Part shown: one piece after another, positions 1 to 8,337 of the stretch
Layout: each line of letters opens with the position of its first letter
How positions within the stretch are numbered: the stretch's first letter is position 1
From: Echinicola marina
Lineage (GTDB): Bacteria; Bacteroidota; Bacteroidia; Cytophagales; Cyclobacteriaceae
Direction: 5' to 3'
Length of the DNA stretch: 64,000 nt
Assembly: GCF_020463795.1 (NCBI RefSeq)
Contig: NZ_CP080025.1
Location: 2,787,501 to 2,851,500 of the forward strand
The notes under the pieces: generated by a model
What the model saw: only the letters and a program-made list of their open reading frames with translations
Told to the model about the DNA's origin: nothing
Database searches by the model: none
Translations under genes and position numbers: made by a program

Positions 1-883
1 TATAGTCGAAGAGAGCCAAGGTCACGGCTTGGGTGAATTCAATATTTTTATCGAATTTGGAGGCTATTATAGCTGCTTTAGGCTTGGCCTTGTTGTCTAA
101 ATCAAACGCTTTGACTTGGAAAGGTTTAAAGGAAAGTAGTTCGTTTTTGATTAATAGATTGCCATTTTGGGAAAGTAGGATCTCTCCATCAAAAATCATT
201 CTCCCGGCTTCATTGCCTAATAGGTTGACATAAAGGTAGGTGGCATTTAATTCTATTGAACTTTCCTTGACCAATGTTTCCCTGTGTTCACTCTTGCCCA
301 TAGCAAAGTGACTGGCACTTGGGTTAAAAATAAGATCCACTTGACGGTCTTTTAGGCGATGGCCAGGCCTTTCTGAACCGCGCCATGCATCTTCACATAT
401 TTCAAAGCCATAGTGATATCCTTTTTTTTCGAAAGTGATGTCACCAAAAGGAACAGCTGTACCAAAGAAATCAAAATTGATGATTTTTCCTGCTGTCCAT
501 GGGCTGAACCACCTATACTCGTAATGAACACCGTCGATGGCTAAGAATTGCTTGGCCATAAATCCTTTTACTTTTTTGTCCTCAATGACAGCAGTACAAT
601 TATAAAGAGTTGTTCCCGCCAGGACGGGAAGTCCTACGCAAACAGTAATTTCATCACAATGGTCCAAAAGTAATCTTAACTGATTGAGGGCTTTTTCAGG
701 ATACCATTTACTTAAGAAAAGATCTTCACTTCCATAGCCTGAAATGGCCAGTTCAGGAAAACAAAGTAATTCGATTCCCTGGCTTTTTGCTTCTTCTATG
801 GCATTTAGAATGTTTGATAAGTTGCCTTTCCAGTCCAAAGGAGTCTGGTTAACAGTGGCACCTCCGATTTTCAATACAGACAT
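1..883 (-). CDS. nadE: Glutamine-dependent NAD+ synthetase, N-terminal part (cut by window edge)
   Basis: The leftward frame opens with ATG at 883 (MSVLKIGGATVNQTP) and stays open to base 1, giving about 294 residues. It reads as the nitrilase-type glutaminase domain that supplies ammonia to NAD+ synthetase: an early catalytic-type Glu in LLCFPELAISGYG, a Lys in the following lobe, and a Cys in the GFEICEDAW segment form the usual Glu-Lys-Cys set. The last visible residues, near FTQAVTLALFDY, match the linker into the ATP-pyrophosphatase synthetase domain, which lies outside the window. Role: last step of NAD+ synthesis in the cytoplasm, deamido-NAD+ plus glutamine to NAD+. A lone nitrilase is possible but less likely because of the linker. 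Confidence 0.85.
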   Translation of the reverse strand, partial: MSVLKIGGATVNQTPLDWKGNLSNILNAIEEAKSQGIELLCFPELAISGYGSEDLFLSKWYPEKALNQLRLLLDHCDEITVCVGLPVLAGTTLYNCTAVIEDKKVKGFMAKQFLAIDGVHYEYRWFSPWTAGKIINFDFFGTAVPFGDITFEKKGYHYGFEICEDAWRGSERPGHRLKDRQVDLIFNPSASHFAMGKSEHRETLVKESSIELNATYLYVNLLGNEAGRMIFDGEILLSQNGNLLIKNELLSFKPFQVKAFDLDNKAKPKAAIIASKFDKNIEFTQAVTLALFDY

Positions 884-994
884 AAGTAAATTTGTTCGGG
901 CCAATAAGTATCCTTTTTACAGAGCTGTTCTATCCAAACAAAAATCAAGGATTCTGATTGGAGAACAAGATACACAAAGGGCAAATATAGGATT

Positions 995-1738
995 CTAAAT
1001 AGCCAGATTTAGTTTTTCGCAGGCATTTTTTGCGGCTTCTTGCTCTGCTTTCTTTTTTGTAGCCCCTTTTCCTTCTGCGAAGGTTTCCTGTTCAATCTTT
1101 AATTCTACCAAAAATTCCTTAAAGCGCTGGCTTCCTGTTACGGATATCAGCGAAAATTCAATTTCCTTGTTTTCTTTTTGTGACCACTCGATGATCTTGC
1201 TTTTAAAATTGGTAGTGGTGGAAATGATATTGTCAATATCGAAATGAGGTGTGATTATTCTGGTAAGGATGAAGCGCTTACAAAAGCCGTATCCTCTGTC
1301 AAGGTAAACAGCTCCGACCAAAGCTTCCAATGTATCTCCATATATGGATTTGTGGGTATAAATTCCTTTTCCAGAAAGGTCAGTGTCTACAATATTGGGG
1401 AGGCCAATCTTTTTGCCGACTTGATTAAGAGATTCTCTATTGACTATCCTCGAACGGGTTTCTGTCAAAAAACCTTCATCCCTGAATGGGAATTTGATAA
1501 ATAGGTGTTCGGCTACTATGGCGCCCAAAATAGCATCTCCCAAAAATTCAAGGCGTTCATTGGAGGCCTTGATTCCCTGCTTTATTTCTGATGCTGCAGA
1601 AGAATGTTTTAGGGCCAGTTTATACAGTGATAAATTTAAAGGCTTGCTGCCCACTATGAGTTTAATAGCAGCAGCAAGCCTTTTATCTTTATTATTGTAA
1701 AGTAGTTCCTGAAATCTGAGTTTACGAAATATCTTCAA
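995..1738 (-). CDS. rnc: Ribonuclease III
   Basis: 247 residues. The signature NERLEFLGDAILG lies near residues 62-74 and the second acidic cluster YGDTLEALVGAVYLD near 133-147; together these provide the metal-binding Asp and Glu residues of class I RNase III. The C-terminal 70 residues (from about 175) form a double-stranded RNA-binding domain ending in the Ala- and Lys-rich helix KGATKKKAEQEAAKNA. The enzyme cuts double-stranded RNA in rRNA and mRNA processing. It follows fabF in the same direction with 6 bases between them, and acpP lies before fabF, the common acpP-fabF-rnc order, so all three are probably cotranscribed. Confidence 0.97.
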   Translation of the reverse strand: MKIFRKLRFQELLYNNKDKRLAAAIKLIVGSKPLNLSLYKLALKHSSAASEIKQGIKASNERLEFLGDAILGAIVAEHLFIKFPFRDEGFLTETRSRIVNRESLNQVGKKIGLPNIVDTDLSGKGIYTHKSIYGDTLEALVGAVYLDRGYGFCKRFILTRIITPHFDIDNIISTTTNFKSKIIEWSQKENKEIEFSLISVTGSQRFKEFLVELKIEQETFAEGKGATKKKAEQEAAKNACEKLNLAI

Positions 1739-1744
1739 GGTAGA

Positions 1745-2998
1745 TTACTCAGTTATTTTTTTGAAAATGATGGAAGCATTGTGTCCACCAAATCCAAAAG
1801 TATTACTCAAGGCTACATTTACTTCTCTTTTTTGAGCTTTGTTAAAAGTCAAGTTCAACTTGGCGTCAAAAGCGTCATCATCAGTGAAGTGGTTGATGGT
1901 AGGAGGAACCAAGTCGTGGTTAATGGCCATAATGGAGGCGATGGCTTCAATCGCGCCAGCTGCTCCCAAAAGGTGGCCGGTCATTGACTTAGTACTGCTT
2001 ATGTTAAGCTTGTAAGCATGATCACCAAAGATCCTTTGAATGGCTTTGGTTTCACTTACATCTCCTAGGGGAGTTGAAGTACCGTGAACATTGATATAAT
2101 CAATGTCTTCAGGCTTCATCCCTGCATCTTCCAGAGCGAATTTCATCACATTGCCCGCACCGACACCTTCAGGGTGTGGAGCCGTAATGTGATGGGCATC
2201 AGCAGTCATGCCTCCACCGACCATTTCGGCGTAGATTTTGGCACCTCTAGCTTTAGCATGCTCATATTCTTCAAGGATAATAGCACCAGCTCCTTCTCCT
2301 AAGACAAATCCATCTCTGTCTTTGTCAAAAGGTCTAGAAGCAGTTTCAGGAGAATCATTTCTTTGGGACAAGGCTTTAAGAGCATTGAACCCACCCACAC
2401 CTGCTTCGGTAACTGCAGCTTCTGAGCCTCCGGTTACAAAAACATTTGCTTTACCCAAACGGATATAGTTGAATGCATCTATCAGGGCGTTGGTCCCTGA
2501 AGCACAAGCAGAAACTGTAACGAAATTAGGGCCTTGGAGACCGTATTTCATAGAGATAAAGCCTGCGCTGATGTCAGCGATCATTTTGGGGATAAAGAAA
2601 GGATTGAAACGTGGCGTTCCATCACCAGTAGCAAAAGTGGCCACTTCATCCTGAAAGGTTTTTAGCCCGCCAATACCAGAACCCCAGATTACACCGGCCT
2701 TAGAAAGGTCGATCTTTTCGAGGTCAAGCCCTGAATCCTTCATGGCCTCTTCTGCAGAAATAACTGCATACTGAGTAAAAGGATCCATTTTACGAGCTTC
2801 TTTTCTATCTATAAATTGCTCAATGTCAAGGTTTTTAACCTCGCAAGCAAATTGCGTCTTAAATAAGGATGCATCGAATTTAGTAATAGGTGCAGCACCG
2901 CTTACACCATTAGATAAGCCCTTCCAGTATTCTGGAACGGTATTACCTAGTGGTGTAAGGGCACCTAAACCTGTTACTACAACTCTTTTTAAATTCAT
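1745..2998 (-). CDS. fabF: 3-oxoacyl-[acyl-carrier-protein] synthase II (KAS II)
   Basis: 417 residues, the normal length for FabF. The catalytic triad is visible: Cys165 in VSACASGTN, His305 in NVHGTSTPLGD and His342 in TGHLLGAAGA, with the supporting Lys337. The glycine-rich C-terminal tail NTFGFGGHNAS is typical. It condenses malonyl-ACP with a growing acyl-ACP in fatty acid elongation in the cytoplasm. It sits 22 bases after acpP, its carrier substrate, and 6 bases before rnc. No unusual residues were seen. Confidence 0.98.
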   Translation of the reverse strand: MNLKRVVVTGLGALTPLGNTVPEYWKGLSNGVSGAAPITKFDASLFKTQFACEVKNLDIEQFIDRKEARKMDPFTQYAVISAEEAMKDSGLDLEKIDLSKAGVIWGSGIGGLKTFQDEVATFATGDGTPRFNPFFIPKMIADISAGFISMKYGLQGPNFVTVSACASGTNALIDAFNYIRLGKANVFVTGGSEAAVTEAGVGGFNALKALSQRNDSPETASRPFDKDRDGFVLGEGAGAIILEEYEHAKARGAKIYAEMVGGGMTADAHHITAPHPEGVGAGNVMKFALEDAGMKPEDIDYINVHGTSTPLGDVSETKAIQRIFGDHAYKLNISSTKSMTGHLLGAAGAIEAIASIMAINHDLVPPTINHFTDDDAFDAKLNLTFNKAQKREVNVALSNTFGFGGHNASIIFKKITE

Positions 2999-3020
2999 AA
3001 ATGAATTTTGAAGGGTTAGA

Positions 3021-3257
3021 TTATTTTACGTTGGCTTCCAGATAGCTTACAGCCTGACCTACTGTACCGATTTGCTCAGCTTGGTCGTCTGGAATAGAAA
3101 TGTTGAATTCTTTTTCGAATTCCATGATAAGTTCTACCGTATCAAGAGAGTCAGCGCCAAGATCGTTAGTGAAGCTAGCTTCAGGAGTTACTTCAGATTC
3201 TTCTACGCCTAACTTATCCACGATAATGGCTTTTACTTTTTGTGCAATTTCAGACAT
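3021..3257 (-). CDS. acpP: Acyl carrier protein
   Basis: 78 residues, strongly acidic, with the phosphopantetheine attachment motif GADSLD at Ser37. The helix II recognition segment [19 protein letters not shown] follows as in other ACPs. It carries acyl intermediates for fatty acid and lipid A synthesis. First gene of the leftward acpP-fabF-rnc row; a plausible Bacteroidota promoter lies just upstream. Confidence 0.98.
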   Translation of the reverse strand: MSEIAQKVKAIIVDKLGVEESEVTPEASFTNDLGADSLDTVELIMEFEKEFNISIPDDQAEQIGTVGQAVSYLEANVK

Positions 3258-3286
3258 TTTGTGATTAGTTTAGTTAAAACACTCCG

Positions 3287-3318
3287 CAAAGAAATATATT
3301 TAAAACATTAATGTCAAA
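3287..3318 (-). promoter_or_regulatory. Candidate promoter of acpP-fabF-rnc
   Basis: On the minus strand a TTTG box (3318-3315) is followed after 20 bases by TTTCTTTG (3294-3287), one mismatch from the TAnnTTTG minus-7 box of Bacteroidota. The acpP start codon lies 29 bases downstream. Read from sequence only. Confidence 0.5.
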
Positions 3319-3357
3319 AAAAACCGATAACTAAATTTAAGATATTCCTCGGAAACA

Positions 3358-3386
3358 TTGAAGTTAAGAGAATATTTTTAATTTTG
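3358..3386 (+). promoter_or_regulatory. Candidate promoter of the IPExxxVDY-pyk pair
   Basis: TTG at 3358-3360 and a perfect TAnnTTTG box (TAATTTTG, 3379-3386) are separated by 18 bases. The next start codon is at 3408. It lies back to back with the candidate acpP promoter in the same 150-base divergent spacer. Confidence 0.5.
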
Positions 3387-3407
3387 TTTTTTTAAAATTC
3401 TTCCTTC

Positions 3408-3836
3408 ATGAGGAAAACAAAACTCCAAGTAGAACATGATTTTGATTTTGAACTTTTAGGGCTGGTGGCACCTCTAAAAGACTATAAGATGGCCTGGGCT
3501 GTCAATAGTTCATTGGATATTAAGTTGATAAAATCAAATGATTACCAGTTGGAGTTTATAAATCAACCCAATTTGGTGATATCTCAATTTATTTTAGAAA
3601 AAGAACATGGTTTTATTCAGTTATTAAAGAACCGTTCTTTTTCAGATTCGGGACAAACGCTGTATCTTGTGCCCGAATTGAAAATAATGGACTACTTCCT
3701 GCTCTTACAGGATTTTACCCATGAGACCAATTTAAATTGGTGTATTGAAAAATTGTCAGGCAGTAAGTTTATCCAAAACGTGGTTAAGCTTGATGTCTCC
3801 AAAATAAAATCGAAAGAGAACCTATTAACCTATTAA
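3408..3836 (+). CDS. IPExxxVDY family protein
   Basis: 142 residues. The family's signature region is present as VPELKIMDYFLLLQD near residues 87-101 (Pro-Glu, then Asp-Tyr). This family is found in Bacteroidota and commonly sits immediately upstream of pyruvate kinase, as here (19 bases apart, same strand). Its function is not known. There is no signal peptide or membrane segment, so it is probably cytoplasmic. A link to glycolysis is suggested only by position. Confidence 0.85.
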   Translation: MRKTKLQVEHDFDFELLGLVAPLKDYKMAWAVNSSLDIKLIKSNDYQLEFINQPNLVISQFILEKEHGFIQLLKNRSFSDSGQTLYLVPELKIMDYFLLLQDFTHETNLNWCIEKLSGSKFIQNVVKLDVSKIKSKENLLTY

Positions 3837-3855
3837 ATAACAATTATAACAAGAA

Positions 3856-5292
3856 ATGAAGGTACCCAACGTGAATAAGAAAACTAAGATCCTGGCTACT
3901 GTTGGTCCAGCTTCCAACAATGAACAAACCCTAAAAGAATTAGTTGATGCTGGTGTTAATGTTTTCAGATTGAATTTCTCTCATGGTAATCATGAAGGCC
4001 ATGCTGAGGTGATTAAGCTGATCAGAAAGATCAATAAGGAAAACAACCTTAATATTGGTATCCTGCAGGATTTGCAAGGACCTAAAATTAGGGTAGGTGA
4101 AGTTGAGAATAATGGTGTTGAGATTAGAGAAGGTGAGAAAATTACCATTACAAGTGAAACTGTAATAGGTACTTCTTCATTGGTTAGTACGGTTTATAAA
4201 AATTTGCCTCAGGATGTTAATCCTGGAGATAGAATCTTGATCGATGATGGTAATTTGGAGCTATTGGTCAATAAAACAGAAGGAATTGAGGTAGATTGTA
4301 CTGTGGTTCACGGTGGTATTCTAAAGTCAAGAAAAGGAATCAACCTGCCAAATACTAAGGTGAGTGCTCCATCGCTGACAGAAAAGGATAAAGAGGATTT
4401 GGTCTTTGGACTTGAAAATGAAGTAGACTGGATCGCACTTTCTTTTGTAAGGTCTGCTGAGGATATAGCGGATTTGAAGAAAAGAATTGAAGATGCTGGA
4501 AAGTCTTGTAAGATAGTAGCAAAGATCGAAAAGCCTGAGGCTTTGGATAATATAGACGAGATTATTGAGCTGACAGATGGTTTGATGGTCGCTCGTGGTG
4601 ACTTGGGTGTGGAGGTACCAATGGAAATGGTACCGTTATGGCAAAAGCGTTTGGTGGAAAAATGTAAGTTGGCTTGTAAGCCAGTGATCATTGCAACCCA
4701 GATGTTGGAAAGTATGATACAGAACCCTCGTCCAACTAGGGCAGAAACCAATGATGTGGCCAATGCGGTACTTGATGGAGCCGATGCGGTAATGCTTTCT
4801 GCTGAAACAGCTTCGGGAGCTTATCCTGTACATGCTGTAAAGGCAATGACCAGTGTGATCAAACATGTAGAGGATAATTCTGATGTTTATCACAACCTTT
4901 ATAAAATTCCGGAAAATGATGAGACCTTCTTGAGCAATAACTTGATCTTGATGGCTTCAAGGTTATCAAGAAATGTTAAGGCAAAAGCGATAGTAGGAAT
5001 TACTGCTTCTGGCTTTACTGCTTTTAGGATAGCTTCTCACAGACCATTTGCGGAGAACTTTGTCTTTACCATGAATAAGACATTGATCACGCAGTTGAGT
5101 TTGGTTTGGGGAGTAAATGCGTATTATTTCGGTGATGACCAGACTTCTACGGATGGTACTTTTAAAGAAATTCAAGATAGACTGAAAGCTGATGGCCATG
5201 TGGTAGAAGGAGACTTGATCGTCAATACAGCTAGTATGCCGCTAAAGGATAAAGGAAGAACCAATATGCTTAAAGTCCATGTAGTGGAATAG
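3856..5292 (+). CDS. pyk: Pyruvate kinase
   Basis: 478 residues. The TIM barrel begins with TKILATVGPASNN; the substrate and metal region IVAKIEKPEALDNIDEI followed by DGLMVARGDLGVE is intact, including the catalytic-type Lys in KIEKPEA. The C-terminal domain with the ASRLSRNVKAKAIVGITASG segment is complete. It converts phosphoenolpyruvate and ADP to pyruvate and ATP, the final step of glycolysis. It ends just before a strong bidirectional hairpin. pfkA, the upstream control point of the same pathway, lies about 5 kb away. Confidence 0.98.
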   Translation: MKVPNVNKKTKILATVGPASNNEQTLKELVDAGVNVFRLNFSHGNHEGHAEVIKLIRKINKENNLNIGILQDLQGPKIRVGEVENNGVEIREGEKITITSETVIGTSSLVSTVYKNLPQDVNPGDRILIDDGNLELLVNKTEGIEVDCTVVHGGILKSRKGINLPNTKVSAPSLTEKDKEDLVFGLENEVDWIALSFVRSAEDIADLKKRIEDAGKSCKIVAKIEKPEALDNIDEIIELTDGLMVARGDLGVEVPMEMVPLWQKRLVEKCKLACKPVIIATQMLESMIQNPRPTRAETNDVANAVLDGADAVMLSAETASGAYPVHAVKAMTSVIKHVEDNSDVYHNLYKIPENDETFLSNNLILMASRLSRNVKAKAIVGITASGFTAFRIASHRPFAENFVFTMNKTLITQLSLVWGVNAYYFGDDQTSTDGTFKEIQDRLKADGHVVEGDLIVNTASMPLKDKGRTNMLKVHVVE

Positions 5293-5304
5293 GAAATATT
5301 ATTG

Positions 5305-5340
5305 GAAAAAAGGGATCCATCATGATGGATCCCTTTTTTT
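5305..5340. terminator. Bidirectional terminator between pyk and the NFACT gene
   Basis: A perfect palindrome: the arm AAAAAAGGGATCCATCA is repeated as its reverse complement with no loop bases, flanked by A and T runs. It can serve both convergent genes; the stop codon of the leftward gene overlaps its edge. Confidence 0.9.
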
Positions 5341-6895
5341 ATGGCCCTTTGGGGCTTACCATAATTACTTTTTCCTTGTCTACCATTACTGCTCCTGCAG
5401 GACTTCCCTTAACTTTTCTTACGTATTTGCACGGAGTATACATCACTGGAGCAAGGGATTCATTTTTGTTTTTGGAATAAAATGCAGCCAGTTCCGCAGC
5501 CCTTTCAATAGTTGATTTAGGAATGGTTTGACCTGACTTGTATTTGATGATTACGTGTGATCCAGAAACGTCTTTGGCATGTAGCCATAAATCATCTTTC
5601 CAACTGTAATACCTGAGCAATTGGTCATTGGCTTTGGCAGATTTGCCTATTAGTATCTCAAAATCATCTATTTCCAAACGTTTAAATGGAAGGTTTGTAC
5701 TTTGCTCTTGTTTTTTTTGATTGATCTGGTTGTGCTTTGCAAAATCTCTAAGGGTTTTGAAATCTTGGATTTCATTTAATTCTGCTAATAATTCCTCTAA
5801 TTCCAAGAAGAGTAATTCCTTTTCGGAAAGATTCTTATGGAGCTGCTCCAGTTCTATTTTTCTGTTTTTTGATTTTCTGTAAAGATTTTCAGCTTGTTTT
5901 TGGGGGCTACTTCCTTTTTTTAGTTTTATGGTAATATTTTGGTTTTGATAAAAATCAAATAGCTCAATTTCGGTACTTCCTGCTGGGATTTGGTGAAGGT
6001 TTGCCATGATGATATCAGCAAGTTGACTAGGAGCAGTGCTCTCTTCAAGTTCCTGAAGTTTTGAGCGTGTCTTTTTTATATAAGAAGCCGTTTTCTTTTT
6101 TAGATCGTCTATGGTTCTGGTAATCTGGGTTTTCTCTCTTTCAAAAGCTTGGTAAACTACAGCGTATCGAAAATATTCATTAGCGGCTTCTATGGGATCA
6201 GCAGAAGAAAATATGCTGTTTTCTTCTGGTAATAAGCTGAGGGAATATTGTTCGTTTTCCTTGATGATACTGAAAAGTGGTGTGTCTAGCATGTCCATGA
6301 CTTCCTGCATTAGGGACCATTTTTTATCCATGTCTGCGCCGATATAGCCATTGGATTTTAGCCAAGCTCTTGGTATTTTTCCCAATGTTGGAAGGTAGGC
6401 GGCTGCTTTGCCTTCTAGCGCTATGAACTGTTCATGACTAAGGTCAAGTTGCACTTCAAGATTCTTGATGAGCAAATTTTGGTCTTCTTTCAATTCATTT
6501 CTAAAAATACTGGAGGGAGATTGTTTCGGGTCTTGGTAAAATAATATATTACTCCTGCTACCATGTAGCTTAAATAATAGGACTTTGTCAGAATCAAAAT
6601 GTATGAGCATGGCTCTTTCATGGGGCAAAGGTTGTACCTTTGTTACTTTTTCTCCAATGATATCGGGGAAAAGGTCGACACTGTTTTTTCGGCTTCTTTT
6701 ATAGTCTTCTGGAAAACTAAGACAGGTTACACTTGGGGATAGGTTGGCTCTTATATAAAGAGAATGATCATTTTCAGCAAAGCCCAAGACCATTTCGTCT
6801 TTGTTTTGTGAGAAACATTCTAATAAGTCTAGTCCTTTCAGTTTTTGCTCAAGAGTAGGGCAGAGGAATTTTAGGAAATGATAATTGAGATGCAT
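5339..6895 (-). CDS. NFACT (RqcH-like) ribosome quality control protein
   Basis: 518 residues with the layout of RqcH/Tae2/NEMF proteins: NFACT-N at about 1-180 (segment KLHGSRSNILFY near 107-118), helix-hairpin-helix region, a long charged coiled coil (about 245-400), and an NFACT-R domain at the end (DDLWLHAKDVSGSHVII, then YTPCKYVRKVKGSPAGAVMV). RqcH homologs bind stalled large subunits carrying peptidyl-tRNA and guide C-terminal alanine tailing. By my alignment the key Asp-Arg pair of NFACT-N is Glu93-Arg94 here (PHERAMLIHF). Its ATG overlaps the TAA of the upstream hydrolase gene by one base, so the two are probably translated together. Older annotations call this family fibronectin-binding protein. 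Confidence 0.85.
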   Translation of the reverse strand: MHLNYHFLKFLCPTLEQKLKGLDLLECFSQNKDEMVLGFAENDHSLYIRANLSPSVTCLSFPEDYKRSRKNSVDLFPDIIGEKVTKVQPLPHERAMLIHFDSDKVLLFKLHGSRSNILFYQDPKQSPSSIFRNELKEDQNLLIKNLEVQLDLSHEQFIALEGKAAAYLPTLGKIPRAWLKSNGYIGADMDKKWSLMQEVMDMLDTPLFSIIKENEQYSLSLLPEENSIFSSADPIEAANEYFRYAVVYQAFEREKTQITRTIDDLKKKTASYIKKTRSKLQELEESTAPSQLADIIMANLHQIPAGSTEIELFDFYQNQNITIKLKKGSSPQKQAENLYRKSKNRKIELEQLHKNLSEKELLFLELEELLAELNEIQDFKTLRDFAKHNQINQKKQEQSTNLPFKRLEIDDFEILIGKSAKANDQLLRYYSWKDDLWLHAKDVSGSHVIIKYKSGQTIPKSTIERAAELAAFYSKNKNESLAPVMYTPCKYVRKVKGSPAGAVMVDKEKVIMVSPKGP

Positions 6896-7659
6896 TATTC
6901 AAGCGATATTTTCAAACCGTCATGGGCGAGGAATACATTGTTAGGCAATTCCTTTTCTATTTCCTGATGGCAGCCCAGTTTGTGGCTTATATGGGTTAGA
7001 TAGGCTTTTTCAGGTTTGATTTCTTCTATTATCTCTAGGGCTTCAGCTAAAGTGAGGTGGGAAATGTGTTCTGAAATTTGCAGGGCGTTTAGAACAAGGG
7101 TCTTGCTACCCCTTATTTTGTCCATTTCTTTTTTAGAGATGTATTTCGCATCTGTAATATAGGTGAAGTCCTTGATTCTATAACCAAAGACAGGTAATTT
7201 ATAATGTAATACCTCTATCGGCGTAAAAGTAACCTCATGAACATCAAAGGGTTTGTTTTGAATTTCATGGGTGATTACTTGTGGTACTCCGGGGTATTTT
7301 TTTGACGAAAATACATAAGAGAATTCTCTCTTTATTTGTTCTAAGACGGGTCTAGTGCCATAAATAGGCATGTCCTTTTTTTGCATGAAATTAAAAGGAC
7401 GGATGTCATCTAAGCCGGCTGTATGGTCTTTGTGTTCATGGGTATAAATTACTGCATCAAGTTGTGAGATGCCTTCTCGGAGCATTTGGGCACGGAAATC
7501 TGGGCCTGTATCGATCACAAAGCTTTTTTGGTCCATTTCAATATGGATTGAGCTTCTTAATCTTTTATTCCTGAAATCGAGGGAAGCGCATACGTTACAC
7601 TGACAACCAATGACAGGGATCCCTTGAGAAGTGCCTGTTCCTAAAAAAGTGATATTCAA
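6895..7659 (-). CDS. MBL-fold metallohydrolase, PhnP-like
   Basis: 254 residues of metallo-beta-lactamase fold. The metal motif THEHKDH puts His74, His76, Asp78 and His79 in place; later ligands are the Asp in TYITDAKYI and the His in YLTHISHKLG. The N-terminal GTGTSQGIPVIGCQCNVC, with a Cys cluster, resembles PhnP-type phosphoribosyl cyclic phosphodiesterases, whose extra zinc uses such cysteines. No phn genes are nearby, so the substrate is open and could be a cyclic phosphodiester. It overlaps the small upstream gene by 4 bases and the NFACT gene by 1 base. Confidence 0.85.
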   Translation of the reverse strand: MNITFLGTGTSQGIPVIGCQCNVCASLDFRNKRLRSSIHIEMDQKSFVIDTGPDFRAQMLREGISQLDAVIYTHEHKDHTAGLDDIRPFNFMQKKDMPIYGTRPVLEQIKREFSYVFSSKKYPGVPQVITHEIQNKPFDVHEVTFTPIEVLHYKLPVFGYRIKDFTYITDAKYISKKEMDKIRGSKTLVLNALQISEHISHLTLAEALEIIEEIKPEKAYLTHISHKLGCHQEIEKELPNNVFLAHDGLKISLE

Positions 7660-7934
7660 AGCTTAAGTTCTGTTTGTTGGAGTTCGGTATAGAAATCTTG
7701 ATTCTTTTTGTTCTTAAACTCCTTTGGATTAAAATTTAATTCTTTTAGAATGTCGATCAAGGTGTTTACTTTTCCTTCAAGGGTATAATATTTATTGATG
7801 ATAACCACCTTGGTATCTTTTAGTATACAATAACCTGATTTGAAATTGCCCTTTTCATATCTTAACATATAGTCAGATTCGGCAAATAAGCTTTCGATTT
7901 TATCTAGGTTGTTTTTGGTATACTTAATGGCCAT
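7656..7934 (-). CDS. Small conserved-looking protein of unknown function
   Basis: 92 residues, rich in Lys and Asn, no signal peptide or membrane segment. The middle (GNFKSGYCILKDTKVVIINKYYTLEG) looks like a small beta meander, followed by a helical tail. The family was not recognised. Its stop overlaps the start of the MBL hydrolase by 4 bases (ATGA arrangement), which supports real translation. A role with the hydrolase is inferred only from the overlap. Confidence 0.75.
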   Translation of the reverse strand: MAIKYTKNNLDKIESLFAESDYMLRYEKGNFKSGYCILKDTKVVIINKYYTLEGKVNTLIDILKELNFNPKEFKNKKNQDFYTELQQTELKL

Positions 7935-7954
7935 AGTCGGTCAATATTTAAGGA

Positions 7955-8335
7955 TTATTTATTGAGATGTTTCTTCACTGTGGCAAGCAGTAGGTCGTAA
8001 TCAAGTGGTTTTTGAAGAAAGTCATTTAATCCCGCTTGTTTAAAGTCTTCTAAGGTGTAGTTTTTATAATTCCCGGTGATCGCAATGATGGGGATTTGGG
8101 ATTTTATAGGGTCTGGTAATTCCCGGATGGATTTGGTGCATTCTATTCCGTCCATAACAGGCATGTTGATATCCATTAGGATTAAGTCATAATTTGATTT
8201 TTCCAATTGGCTTAAAACCTGTTTACCGTTCTTGACTGCTTTGATTTCATAGTTTTCAAACATCAGAACGTTTTTGGTGAGATTGATGATAACCGAACTG
8301 TCTTCTGCTACCAATATTTTTTTATTGTCGCTCAT
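7955..8335 (-). CDS. Single-domain response regulator (CheY-like receiver)
   Basis: 126 residues, a receiver domain and nothing else. The acidic pair Glu11-Asp12, phosphoacceptor Asp55 (LILMDINMP), the Thr of IAITGNY and the Lys of FLQKPLD are all present, so it should be phosphorylatable. With no output domain it probably acts by protein contact or as a phosphorelay shuttle. It follows the receiver-Hpt gene after 2 bases, so the two are likely partners in one relay. No histidine kinase is encoded nearby. Confidence 0.93.
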   Translation of the reverse strand: MSDNKKILVAEDSSVIINLTKNVLMFENYEIKAVKNGKQVLSQLEKSNYDLILMDINMPVMDGIECTKSIRELPDPIKSQIPIIAITGNYKNYTLEDFKQAGLNDFLQKPLDYDLLLATVKKHLNK

Positions 8336-8337
8336 GC

